DNA of 64,000 nt from Acanthopleura granulata (taxonomy: Eukaryota; Mollusca; Polyplacophora; Chitonida; Chitonidae): positions 8,762,946 to 8,826,945 of the forward strand of contig JABBOT010000016.1 of NCBI GenBank assembly GCA_016165875.1, in the 5' to 3' direction. The position numbers and the translations under genes are program-made. Below the pieces are notes generated by a model. It saw only the letters and a list, made by a program, of their open reading frames with translations, made no database searches and had not been told where the DNA came from. Below, piece by piece: positions 47,201 through 55,012 of the stretch (its first letter is position 1; the number at the start of each line of letters is the position of its first letter).

Positions 47201-48621
47201 CTGAGGTAACACCAGCCTTCATTAAAGTCAGATGATGAAGTAGCCCTCCCTGCACTGACTTGTTGCTAGCTAGATCTGAGGTAACACCAGCCTTCATTAA
47301 AGTCAGATGATGAAGTAGCCCTCCCTGCACAGACTTGTTGCTAGTTAGATCTGAGGTAACACCAGTCTTCATTAAAGTCAGATGATGAAGTAGCTCCTCC
47401 CTGCACTGACTTGTTGCTAGCTAGATCTGAGGTAACACCAGTCTTCATTAAAATCAGATGATGAAGTAGCCCTCCCTGCACTGACTTGTTGCTAGCTAGA
47501 TCTGAGGTAACACCAGTCTTCATTAAAATCAGATGATGAAGTAGCCCCTCCCTGCACTGACTTGTTGCTAGCTAGATCTGAGGTAACACCAGTCTTCATT
47601 AAAGTCAGATGATGAAGTAGCCCTCGCTGCGCGGACTTGTTGCTAGCTAGATCTGAGGTAACACCAGTCTTCATTAAAGTCAGATGATGAAGTAGCCCTC
47701 GCTGCACGGACTAGTTGCTAGCTAGATCTGAGGTAACACCAGTCTTCATTAAAGTCAGATGATGAAGTAGCCCTCGCTGCACGGACTTGTTGCTAGCTAG
47801 ATCTGAGGTAACACCAGTCTTCATTAAAGTCAGATGATGAAGTAGCCCTCCCTGCACGGACTTGTTGCTAGCTAGATATGAGGTAACACCAGTCTTCATT
47901 AAAGTCAGATGATGAAGTAGCCCTCCCTGCACGGACATGTTGCTAGCTAGATCTGAGGTAACACCAGTCTTCATTAAAGTCAGATGAAGTAGCTCCTCCC
48001 TGCACTGACTTGTTGCTAGTTAGATCTGAGGTATAACACCAGTCTTAATTAAAGTCAGAAGCAGTAGCCCCTCCCTGCACGAACTTGTTGCTAGCTAGAT
48101 CTGAGGTAACACCAGATCTTGTACAGAGCCCTGCGCCAAATGTTCCATCAACAAACTCAACGACACGGCCTTGGTCTTCCGTTTTATGCTTCTTGCGAAT
48201 ACAGTTGGGGGCATGTTGATTCATGTGTTACTTGTGGATGAGATTTCTTCAAAACTCTCATTGATAAGGGCTACCCAGTTTGGCACACACATTCTCTTCC
48301 CTGTCAGTGTGAACTGATTACTTCTGGAACCTAGAGGCTTTGTTTCTTTTGCCTTCTTTTCTCTCTTTATTTTGGACATTTTATGTTTCCAACAGCCCAC
48401 GCTTCTAGTTTTCTACTTGTCAGGCATCTCACACCTTTTCCTTTTTGTTTCAGACAGAAAAATTCTTGTGTGCTGTGTGCAAGGCACGCCGAAAAAACAC
48501 GATGTTCCTTCCATGTGGGCATTACTCATACTGCAACGAGTGTGCGACATCCTTGCACACATCAGGCTGTTGTCCGTTATGCAAATTAAAGATTTCAGGA
48601 TTCCAGACTGTTTACGAGTAA
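20226..48621 (+). CDS. GHKL ATPase - coiled coil - RING finger protein, 806 aa, 18 coding exons
   Basis: Coding exons: 20226-20396, 21699-22044, 23009-23072, 24525-24597, 25245-25299, 25867-26030, 26591-26667, 27772-27852, 28173-28257, 31483-31713, 32538-32639, 33765-33932, 34431-34580, 35651-35824, 39866-39976, 41172-41257, 42208-42322, 48454-48621. All phases join and total 806 codons plus TAA. The start ATG has a strong context (GCAGCCATGG). Residues 1-290 are a GHKL ATPase: N box E27-x3-N31-x2-D34 ([10 protein letters not shown]), and lid glycines G123-x2-G126-x-G128 ([11 protein letters not shown]). The later FVKGVWVSD...[12 protein letters not shown] (exon 6) resembles the transducer part. 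Residues about 580-715 (exons 13-16) are charged heptad-rich coiled coil. The C-terminus is a C3HC4 RING: C757, C760, C772, H774, C778, C781, C791, C794. Likely an ATP-dependent E3 ubiquitin ligase or clamp; substrate and location are unknown. The domain pairing resembles MORC plus RING, but no CW finger is seen. Confidence 0.9.
20432..21048. mobile_element. Foldback element with about 150-bp TIRs
   Basis: Left arm (AAAGGAGAAGAAAACATAAA ... TTTTGTATGGTGGG) is found inverted at about 20885-21045 (TTTTCTCCTTAAAGAAAA ... TTTTCATGTTTTCTCC). A related single arm is at 11620-11780. Lies in intron 1 of the GHKL-RING gene. Confidence 0.55.
22084..22327. mobile_element. TIR element (MITE family 1), second copy
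   Basis: Starts AGCCATCTTTACAAAGATAT and ends CATATTTTGAAGGAT, the same TIRs as at 2075-2319 but decayed, with related internal text (TAACCCAACCCTGTGAGAAA). It sits 40 bp after the donor of GHKL-RING exon 2. Confidence 0.6.
22848..22985 (+). repeat. SINE family A, 5'-truncated
   Basis: Body CCAGCAACCTGAGGATGG and 3' end GTGAAATATTCTCCAGTACG. It ends 24 bp before GHKL-RING exon 3, so it supplies the polypyrimidine surroundings of that acceptor. Confidence 0.8.
23340..23995. repeat. 43-bp minisatellite in intron 3
   Basis: About 14 units of GTTACAAAATGCTCAAGGTG + TGCATGGGTCTTTATATTTTCTT. Interrupted at 23692-23757 by a short repeat (see next entry). Confidence 0.9.
23692..23757 (+). repeat. 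Short dispersed repeat with (ATTC)n tail
   Basis: CACGATATGGCTGAGATATT then GCCGATGTGGCGTTAAGC and ATTCATTCATTC. An inverted copy is at 37593-37665. Probably a truncated SINE 3' end inserted in the 43-bp array. Confidence 0.7.
24292..24365 (+). repeat. tRNA-like sequence / SINE head
   Basis: TTTAGCTCAGTTGGTAGAGA (A box) and GAGTTCAAATCC (B box) with correct spacing, but the acceptor stem does not pair convincingly. Probably a SINE head or tRNA pseudogene. Confidence 0.5.
24412..24453 (+). pseudogene. Partial duplicate of GHKL-RING exon 7 start with its acceptor
   Basis: AATCATTCAATCACTTTGCA + GGTGAGCGGGATA is identical to the acceptor and first codons of the real exon at 26591. It then diverges after CTCAAA. 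It lies about 70 bp upstream of exon 4 and has no donor. Confidence 0.8.
24812..25078 (+). repeat. SINE family A, near full length
   Basis: Head (GTGGCCGAGGGAATTAGTGC), body and 3' end are all present. Lies in intron 4. Confidence 0.85.
25402..25575 (+). repeat. Dispersed repeat G (150 bp)
   Basis: Shares CTTTTTCGCATGTTTGCAAG, TGATAAAATCATACTTTT and CCTGAAACTGGCC with copies at 738-890 (inverted) and 27398-27575. Confidence 0.6.
26285..26410 (+). repeat. Repeat family C body and tail
   Basis: GTAACTTGCCAAACTGGGTGG then ACTGCCGTCGTATGAGTGAA, related to the body of the element at 5050-5315. No head. Confidence 0.5.
27112..27372 (+). repeat. SINE family A, full length
   Basis: Head CTCCCTGGCTCAGCTGGTTA (A box), B box GAGTTCAAGTCC, body and tail AAACACCAATCAAATTAAAT. 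Lies in intron 7. Confidence 0.9.
27398..27575 (+). repeat. Dispersed repeat G (150 bp)
   Basis: Direct copy of 25402-25575, diverged; shared TGATAAAATTATACTTTATT and GCCAGACCAACCAAAGCAG. Confidence 0.6.
28276..28638. repeat. 36-bp minisatellite, copy 1
   Basis: About 10 units of GAAGTCATCAGTAATGAGTT + CTCAGATTCACAAAGA, beginning 18 bp after GHKL-RING exon 9. Open in several frames only because the period is a multiple of three. Confidence 0.95.
28683..28985 (+). repeat. SINE family A fragments in tandem
   Basis: Body and 3' end at 28683-28808, and a second 3' end at 28915-28985 (GAAATATTCTGCAGTACGAC). This block is absent from the parallel copy at about 30130. Confidence 0.75.
29790..29802. 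other. Assembly gap (13 N)
   Basis: Thirteen N bases join two sequences that are copies of one another (see findings). Confidence 1.
29803..30077. repeat. 36-bp minisatellite, copy 2
   Basis: About 7-8 units of the same 36-bp repeat as 28276-28638, starting immediately after the N gap. Followed by the same flank, CGGCCATGATTTTGATGTGG. Confidence 0.95.
30078..30740 (+). repeat. Duplicate of 28639-28690 plus 29176-29789
   Basis: Almost identical to the sequence left of the gap, from CATGATTTTGATGTGG through CAGTTACTTCCCTTTCCTCC, but lacking the SINE-containing block 28691-29175. Probably the other haplotype. Confidence 0.85.
32118..32250 (+). repeat. SINE family B fragment
   Basis: B box GGGATCAAACCCGGGTCAGG, TCATACCAAACACTTTAAAA, and GGCATCAGTATAATTTGACT, matching the body of 51718-52045. 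Lies in intron 10. Confidence 0.6.
33008..33130 (+). repeat. Dispersed repeat F
   Basis: Shares TTCTTTTTAGAAACTCAATT and CAGTGTATCAAAAACTCAAG with 40738-40870 (direct, diverged). Non-coding. Confidence 0.5.
33465..33722 (+). repeat. SINE family A, full length
   Basis: Head CCTCCATGGCTGAGAGGGTTA, B box GAGTTCAAGTCC, body and (AAATA)n tail. It ends 42 bp before GHKL-RING exon 12. Confidence 0.9.
34150..34350 (-). repeat. SINE family A, inverted, tail missing
   Basis: Body GACCATCCACAGGTTGCTGG and head in reverse (TTGAACTCACAG; CATGGAGACC). Confidence 0.8.
34551..34960 (+). repeat. 33-bp minisatellite derived from exon 13 and its donor
   Basis: Unit TATCTGAACAAAGTCACAGA + GTTAGAGGTATGA. The first unit is the last 27 coding bases of exon 13 plus the donor GTATGA; about 12 progressively degenerate copies follow in the intron. 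Confidence 0.95.
34975..35160 (+). repeat. Dispersed repeat D
   Basis: TACTGTAAATGACCTAAAAT ... AAATCAACAGAGCTCTC, shared with 56500-56700 and rearranged pieces at 53610-53735. Confidence 0.55.
35165..35645. repeat. About 39-bp AT-rich minisatellite
   Basis: About 13 degenerate units of TGCTGTATATTTATGTATCA + CACATTTTGTATTCACAT, ending at the acceptor of exon 14 (35651). Confidence 0.9.
36060..36130 (+). repeat. SINE family A 3' end
   Basis: GTGATATATTCTTGAGTGCA then AAAACACCAATGAAATAAAT; head absent. Confidence 0.75.
37593..37665 (-). repeat. Short dispersed repeat with (GAAT)n, inverted copy
   Basis: GAATGAATGAATGATTATGG then CTTAACGCCACATCGGCAAT, reverse of 23692-23757. Inserted in the LINE. 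Confidence 0.7.
39055..39246 (+). repeat. SINE family A inserted in the LINE
   Basis: B box GAGTTCCAGCCC, body and 3' end GTGAAATATTCTGTGGC with tail AAATAAAATAAATAAATAAA. LINE endonuclease sequence resumes on the far side (about 39250-39400). Confidence 0.85.
40738..40870 (+). repeat. Dispersed repeat F
   Basis: Diverged copy of 33008-33130 (TTCTTTGAAGAAACTCGGTT; TAGTGTATCAAAACC). Lies in intron 15. Confidence 0.5.
41530..42115. repeat. 21-bp minisatellite in intron 16
   Basis: About 27 units of TGTGTTATCTGGGCAGTGTG + T/C. The period is a multiple of three, so long open frames occur on both strands without being genes. Confidence 0.95.
42397..42533. mobile_element. Short TIR element (MITE family 3)
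   Basis: CAGGGACGGGTTTCATGAAG (left) pairs with CTTTATGAAGCTGGCCCCTG (right); inner arms CATACTTAAG / AAGTATG also pair. It is 137 bp and non-coding, just left of the 75-bp array. Confidence 0.7.
42560..48112. repeat. 75-bp satellite-like array, about 74 copies
   Basis: Unit GATGATGAAGTAGCCCTCCC + TGCACGGACTTGTTGCTAGC + TAGATCTGAGGTAACACCAG + TCTTCATTAAAGTCA. Copies are highly similar with recurrent variants (CACGG/CACAG/CACTG/CATGG; CCCTCCC/CCCTCGC). It fills about 90% of the last intron of the GHKL-RING gene. Minus-strand open frames of up to 385 codons arise because the unit is 25 codons long and stop-free in one frame. Truncated units lie near 43036, 45715 and 47085. Confidence 0.97.
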
Positions 48622-50056
48622 AAACCAGAACTGTACGAGAAAAAAACAAAAAACAAAATTTGGATATTTCCTTGCAAATTCCTGTACAAAGCAGGAAACA
48701 GAAAGGCTTTTTGTGTAGAGAACATGCCAGGGATAAGTGACACACGCATAGTTTGCACAGGAGCATGGTTGATTCATATTATTCATGTCATACTATTTTA
48801 AGACATATATTTCATGGTAAAGGTACATCAGAACTTTACTAGAAATCTGCGAAAGAGACCAAAATTTTCTAATTAAATGTTGACAAGGAATTGGTTGTTT
48901 TCTGTAGTTGATGAAGAATACAGAAATGTGTGTATTTACATTACAGGTATCAAAGTTTGACCCATATACATGTATAGCGTTTGTATTATGGTTTGCTTTA
49001 TTTACACCATTCACCAGAATTCACTCTGTATATTTTGTACATGTTACATACCCACAACTTCACAGGTTTACTTGGAAAGACCAGAATCCTCTATAAATTA
49101 ATGTCAGCCAGGCATTGTAATCTTTTCATACATTTATCCAGAAAACAGAAATTCAGGTATCGAAGTTTCAGGGACATGCTCACTGGTACAGTACTTTGTA
49201 CTAGAGCATATTTTATTTATATTATTTATTTACAAGTTTTTATATTTGATAGTGTATATTGTAAAAAAAGGAATTCATGTCACATTTTAGTTGTATATAT
49301 TCTTTATTACTGTGCAAAATTTATTACAGTGAATCTTGTTATGGTTTTAATACTAAGACTTTAAATTCGAAGGCAATTATACTGTATAATGCTGCAATCA
49401 CAAAATTTTCACTGATAGATGACGACAGCTTATAACTGTAGCACACTGGTGTGCCCGGCATAAACCAGTGACTTTTGGCCAGGTGTCGGCAAAATTCTAG
49501 ACTTATTTAAGCCGCAGCCAGACTGGCGTGACCCGGATTTGAACTCTGGACCTGACATTGGTAAAGTGAGTCAGCCCTTTAGCCATCCTGGAGCCAGCGT
49601 CTAGTGCTCTGCCTGAATGACGATCAGTGTCACACAAGTGAAATGTAATGTATTCTTCAGAGGGCTGCAATATATTACGTCGATCAAATAAATAATTAAA
49701 CAGTATAGCTCCCCCTAATTATAAATCGTTTCTTAAAATCTTGTGATTCAGTATGACATGGTCATCAATCAATGTGTCATCCGAGGTTTTCACTAAGCTG
49801 TTGCTGTCTACATCTGTTGATGTTTTCAGTCGAGGAAGCCCTCAGAGTTTTCATACTTAACAGAGAATTGCTTATCGTGTTATTATTCAATGAAAGGCAT
49901 AGGCATTTTTCCAGCCATAGGCTCTCAGAGACATGCCTAGAGCGCGGTGTTGCGTACATGACGGGTTATATGATGTCGTGTCTTCTTGCGCGACACGAGA
50001 ATGCAGCAGTTGAGTAAACTGTAATACGCTGAGATCAGATTGGAACTTTAATAAAA
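48622..50056 (+). other. Probable 3' UTR / downstream of GHKL-RING gene
   Basis: AT-rich non-coding sequence follows the RING stop codon. The first clean AATAAA outside a SINE tail is at 50050-50055, so a long 3' UTR is possible but unproven. A tRNA-headed repeat lies inside it at 49445-49700. The short open frames seen here have no recognisable content. Confidence 0.25.
49445..49700 (-). repeat. tRNA-headed repeat
   Basis: On the minus strand, A box GGATGGCTAAAGGGCTGA and B box GAGTTCAAATCCGGGTC (49530-49600). A separate plus-strand SINE-like 3' end (GTGAAATGTAATGTATTCTT ... AATAAATAATTA) follows at 49635-49700. Confidence 0.55.
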
Positions 50057-50164
50057 TAAAATATTTCTTTTCTGACGACACGCCGTATCGAAACATGATA
50101 TTTCACTGCAGTGAAAATAACACTTTTATCAGTGAAGGAAATACTGGGATTTCACTGATGTATA

Positions 50165-50330
50165 AATAAGGAAGTCTTTTATACTACAACCAATGAGGTC
50201 ACTGCGAGTTAAAGTTCAAGCCCTCCCGTGAGCTCAGCCTGGTTTTCTCACACCATAATGCTGGCTGCCGTCGTATATGTGAAGTATTCTTGAGCACAGC
50301 ATAAAACACCAATCAAATTGATAACTAATT
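50165..50330 (+). repeat. SINE family A, partial
   Basis: CAATGAGGTCACTGCGAGTT, body CACCATAATGCTGGCTGCCG and 3' end AAACACCAATCAAATTGATA. Confidence 0.8.
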
Positions 50331-50929
50331 TTATACTACAGATGTCTTCCAGGTATTTGAGGTTTTATCAGTTCATGATAATTGTCCCCAGAATTGAATT
50401 TTTACAGTTTTTTTTTTAAACTACGTATATGAGAAAAAACATATCAAGGAGGTCTATAATATATATTTGAATCAGAATTTTCACTTTCATATCAAACTGT
50501 AGATTTTATTTTTCATGGTACACATAACTACCCTAGTTCTTCTAATTTTGGGGACATCTGCCCCGCTTCCTCTTAACTAATGTACATGAAAGGACAACAG
50601 GAAGATGGTTTCTCTTTTCTCACATGGTTAGTCTGCCTACTGACCTATCCATATCCACACATTTTACTCCCCCCCCCCCCACCATCCACCCAAACTAGGC
50701 CGACATGTTTCCTGAAAATGTCAAGAATTCGGATGCTGTATGAACAAGGAGGTCGTCATAACACACCCAAACCAAAGGCCTCGTGCAGGATCCGCCGCTG
50801 TGTTGGACTTGATTCATGTACACGTACAGGGGAATGACTCTCTGGTGACATGTACGAAGAACAAGAACTTGAGTGACAATTTTAACATCCCATTCGAATT
50901 TAAACCAATAATGCCTTTCTTCTCTTCAC

Positions 50930-51282
50930 AAACTTTTCAAAGTTTATTTATTTATTTATTTATTTGATTGGTGTTTTACGCCGTACTCAAGAAAATTTCA
51001 CTTATGTGACGACGGCCAGCATTATTGTAGGAGGAAACCGGGCAGAGCGAGGGGGAAACCCACGACCATCCGCAGGTTGCTGGCAGACCTTCCCACATAC
51101 GGCTGGAGAGGAAGCCAGCATAAGCTGGGCTTGAACTCACAGTGACCGCACTGGTGGGAGGCCCCGGGTCATTGCGCTGTGTTAGCGCGCTAACCGACTG
51201 AGCCACGGAGGCCCCGGGTCATTGCGCTGTGTTAGCGTGCTAACCGACTGAGCCACGGAGGCCCCCAGACTTTTCAAAGTGG
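50930..51282 (-). mobile_element. SINE family A, intact copy with target-site duplication
   Basis: Complete minus-strand copy, 50944-51268. Flanked by a perfect 12-bp duplication ACTTTTCAAAGT (about 50932-50943 and 51269-51280). Tail is (ATTT)n on the plus strand; A box (TGGCTCAGTCGGTTAGC) and B box (GAGTTCAAGCCC) are intact. The head segment (51156-51205) is duplicated in tandem at 51210-51263. Confidence 0.92.
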
Positions 51283-51717
51283 CACAGTTAACAGTCACTA
51301 AAAACATATCAATATAGACAGTTATGTAGTTCAGCAACACTTTAATAAACATGGTCAATGGATGGAAAGGACATCTAGAACAAGTATTTTATTTGTCTGT
51401 TTGTATTTTTATTATAACTTTTCAAAACATATCACAGAGTTTGTATCCAAAGCCTACCTTACGTTGCCCTGCACTAAGACAACTAACGGCAACTGAGTGT
51501 AACTTTCAGGGGGCTTAGGTCACACAAGTTTGGACACAGTGACAAGTGGGCAAAACTAACTAGAACTAGCTGATCACAGTCGTAAGAGCTACATGTATAG
51601 CACCCTTGTCACCAAGCCCTTTTCCAGTCAGTACCTTGTCTGGATGACAGGACTAGCGTGATTGTGCAAAATGGCGCACCCAAACTCCTGGTAGTCATGG
51701 TTGATCAGTTGCCCATA

Positions 51718-52045
51718 GAATGAATGAATGCTTATTGTTTAACGCCCTACTCAAGAATATTTCACTTATATGAAGGCGATGTCTCCTTGGTGCAGGACGG
51801 ATTGCCACCGTATCTTTTATCTGGTGCTGCCTCACCAAGATGACTTGCCGAAGACACCCAACAAGCCCCCCTCACCCAGTCACATTATACTGACACCGGG
51901 CCAACCAGTCCACCCTCTGTCCTCTTACTGCTGAGCAGGATGTACCATTTTTAAGTCTTTGGTATGACCCGACCCAGGTTTGAACCCACATCTCCCCGAC
52001 CGAAAGTGGACGCTCTACCAACTGCGCTATCCGGTTCCTGGTCAA
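51718..52045 (-). repeat. SINE family B, full length
   Basis: Minus strand: head GGATAGCGCAGTTGGTAGAG (A box), GGGTTCAAACCTGGGTCGGG (B box), body with GGTGTCAGTATAATGTGACT, and a 3' end similar to family A (GTGAAATATTCTTGAGTAGG) ending in (CATT)n. A chimera-like head plus shared tail. Confidence 0.85.
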
Positions 52046-52619
52046 TTCAAAACGTATCGGATTTCATGCTGACATCAACTTCTGCAAGCACAATACAACA
52101 TTCGGACCTGGTCGCAGTTTTAAGAAAACTTTTCCCCATGGCTATTCTCTGGGACCTAGTATTTTCTAACTCCTTTGTGGGTACAGCTTTCACAGTTACA
52201 AAAAATCTGTGATGGAGAAAAATAATAATAAAAATAGCTGATAGGGATAGCAGTTCCGGGGATCTACCTTGTACGCCCTGCATGTACAAATTGAAACAGC
52301 AATTACAAAAACTGATAAACATGGAGAAAATTCATGAAAAAAATGAAAAGGAATCATCTGGATTGGAACTCTAGACTACCAGAAATCATATGCAATACGT
52401 CTAGTACTAAATCATCATAAAAGTTCCCCTTTGATCTTCAGCTCACAGCTGATAACAAAAGACAGGAAGAGCACATTGTTGGAAGGTTTGCTCTCCCTGT
52501 CCCCACAGCCGTTGCAGTGGGTCCAGCAGGAGTGGATATCGGCAGACTGCTCTCTGCAACAGATACCGACAAGACGCTTTCTATGTGTACCAGTGACTTA
52601 ACCCACAAAAGGATTTCAT

Positions 52620-54740
52620 GTCGTCTTGCACGAAGCTCCTGTGTTTACAAGATTAATTGCAGGTTTTTGGGGGCAATAACTTGAAAGCTTCTTCCGCTGG
52701 ACAAAATCTAAGCATATTTCTACCCCCTCATGCTAATCTGCATGTCAACTGGCGACAACAATATCATGTGAAATTTTCAATATGGCCTCCAAGGCTTATT
52801 TTGATAACTGTCAAAAAGCAATTCCACACGTTTTATAACTTGTGCTGGGCATTACACATAAAAAATTTAAGGTGCTTCCATCCAGCTGTTTCTTTCTGCT
52901 TTCTGTGCCACGTATTTTTAGCTTGTGTTGAAATTTGAAATAGACGGTGCACTTTGAATAGTGCAGAGTAGAGTGTTCCACATTGTGGGGCAAGAGAAAG
53001 GCTAGTTTTGCACAGTGAGGAGTTTGGCAAGGGTAAGACTAAGTGGTTTTTATTTGACTTATGTATGTAGTTGCTGTTCCGGGATGCTTATTGCTTTAGA
53101 TAAATTTTTCGCGTACTCTGGGCAAAAGTCATTTAGGGACTTGTACATAGTAACCTGGTAACAGCTTTGTGTAGCTTTACTAATTCATATACTGAAAGCC
53201 AATACTGGAAGACATGCAGAGTGAAGGTAATGCACAGGTACTATAACTGATGTAACTGATATCAAGCTGAATTTACAATATACCAAATAAACCAGAATGA
53301 AGGAGTATTAGTTTAGTAGGAAAACAGTAAATTAAGTCTTCACAACATGAAGTGCAAAACTGGACGCACAGACGGATGGAGCATGTTCCTCCAACAATAT
53401 ACGTTAACCATTGTTCATAAGGCTGGAAAGAAACATGGAAACACAGATGCACCATACAGGCATTTATACACTAGTCCAACGAAAGGCATGGAAATAAGCA
53501 GCAAAGATATTTTGTCAGCTTTAGCCGATCCTTCGTCTACAGCAGAAGTAAAACTATTGCGTATACCTGATAATAATCTCATTTAAAATAACCAATCCCT
53601 CCATCCACAAAACACCTTTCTAAAATCACCAAAACTCTCACGACCGAGAACAATGAGCACATTACTGTAAATGACATAAATTTGGTCCCAAAAAAGCATT
53701 TTTCGAAGTACAAAAAGAAGTTGTAAAAAAAACAAAAAAAGTCTCTCTGATGAGACAGTGTGAAGTACCAGTGAGATTGAGTCATTGTGATGTCAAAAAC
53801 TGATTGTGGTAAAACATCTCCAACATTACAATGTTTGAGTTTCCACTGTAACTTCCTACTGTAGATTTGATGCCAGTAATGTGGTGTGGCAGTCACGATG
53901 CTGGGTGTTTACCAGGCCTGAGCTCTGAGATCGAGTGGTGGGCCATGTTCCCAGCTCAGCTTCCAAATTCACCGTTCGAAATTGTTACTTTTACAAATCT
54001 GGAACATGATCCTGTCGCCTGTACTGTCCCTTAAGTGTAAAGCTGTATGTTATGAAAATGGATGTACCGTGATCTTACAGTACTTTTTAATCCACATCGA
54101 CTCTTTTTGTGGGAATGATACCGGCCACAACGTCGCAATTAACACAAATGTAAACGACGCACCCACTCAGACATCATCCAAACTTCGCCAGCTGTGATTT
54201 TTAAATCACGTGTCTTAGTTGCTACCATGGACGCCGCCACTCTTTCCTAAATGAAGATCTTCTTTCTTTCCGTGATAGTTGCTCACTGTCTTTACTGATT
54301 ACTAGTTGTAAGTCGCCATTTTAATGGTGTAAATCTTCTTGGTTTCAATTACAACATTACCCAAGTTACGTTTTTTCTGACCGCTGCTGAGTGCTGCCGA
54401 CTCAAACCGAAATGGCAGTCTGCAAACTCTGGCTAGCTATTGATGCGCCAGGTACATTTGAAACAATTGTGACCTGATGGTCTTTATTATTTACAAAAAT
54501 GTAGATGATATTAAGCCAGAACAAGAAAGCATTGAAAGATTGCAAAAATGTATGTCCCTCCTCCAATCAAGAAAAATAAATATATAGTACAATCAGCCAT
54601 TGGACAGTATTAATATATTTTTAAGAGACTGGGTGCACTTGTGTGCAAATACACAACCTGCATAAGGTGCAAATGAAAGGATTATGTGGTATGTGCACAA
54701 ATTTGAGCACCGGCAGACAACTTCTAAATTAGATCAAAAT
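52620..54740. other. Intergenic with Gypsy and repeat D fragments
   Basis: Beyond the Gypsy remnant (53342-53586) and repeat D pieces (53610-53735), I see no exon, RNA gene or element. Confidence 0.3.
53342..53586 (+). mobile_element. Ty3/Gypsy retrotransposon remnant (end of RNase H)
   Basis: A short open stretch encodes GRTDGWSMFLQQY then TLTIVHKAGKKHGNTDAPYR. This is the conserved RNase H C-terminal strand of Ty3/Gypsy Pol (RWxxxLQxYxFxIxHxxGKxxxxADALSR) with decayed positions (DAPYR instead of DALSR). No integrase, protease or LTR is seen around it, so it is an isolated fossil. Confidence 0.7.
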
Positions 54741-54751
54741 GTGCACAAGTT

Positions 54752-54915
54752 AAGGCCATTTTCCACAGATTGCTGGCAGATCTTCCGACGTACGGCTGGA
54801 GAGGAAGCCAGCATAAGCTGGACTTGAGCTCACAGTGACCGCATTGGTGGGAGGCTTCTGGGTCATTGGGCTGTGATAGCACACTAACTGACTGAGTCAC
54901 GGAGGCCCTCCCATT
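54752..54915 (-). repeat. SINE family A, inverted, 3' end missing
   Basis: CTGGAGAGGAAGCCAGCATA, B box TTGAGCTCACAG, A box CTAACTGACTGAGTCACGGA. Confidence 0.85.
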
Positions 54916-55012
54916 CCAAATATGAAAATACACGTACATAGAGGCTCTTGATGATGTTTAAAATGTTAAGAGCACCAGTGTTTCTGTAGCTGCCTCAGTT
55001 TGTTTAGCCAAA

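Larger units (their letters stand above)
50700..52612 (+). other. Possible stray exons, unrecognised
   Basis: Two short stretches look protein-like. One is 50740-50930 (VLDLIHVHVQGNDSLVTC, then LSDNFNIPFEFKPI). The other is 52459-52602, after TTCAGCTCACAG (LLEGLLSLSPQPLQWVQQEW, ending CVPVT and a stop). I cannot join them or recognise a family; SINEs lie between. Could be chance or a decayed gene. Confidence 0.2.

Noticed and set aside
42590..47974. Long minus-strand open frames (up to 385 codons) of a 25-residue repeat ([18 protein letters not shown]...)
   Set aside because: They are the reading of a 75-bp satellite in an intron. The frames break at every truncated unit, there are no splice sites or unique flanking coding sequence, and the period being divisible by three explains the openness.
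42560..48112. CRISPR-like array of direct repeats
   Set aside because: The repeats are contiguous without unique spacers and lie in a eukaryotic intron.
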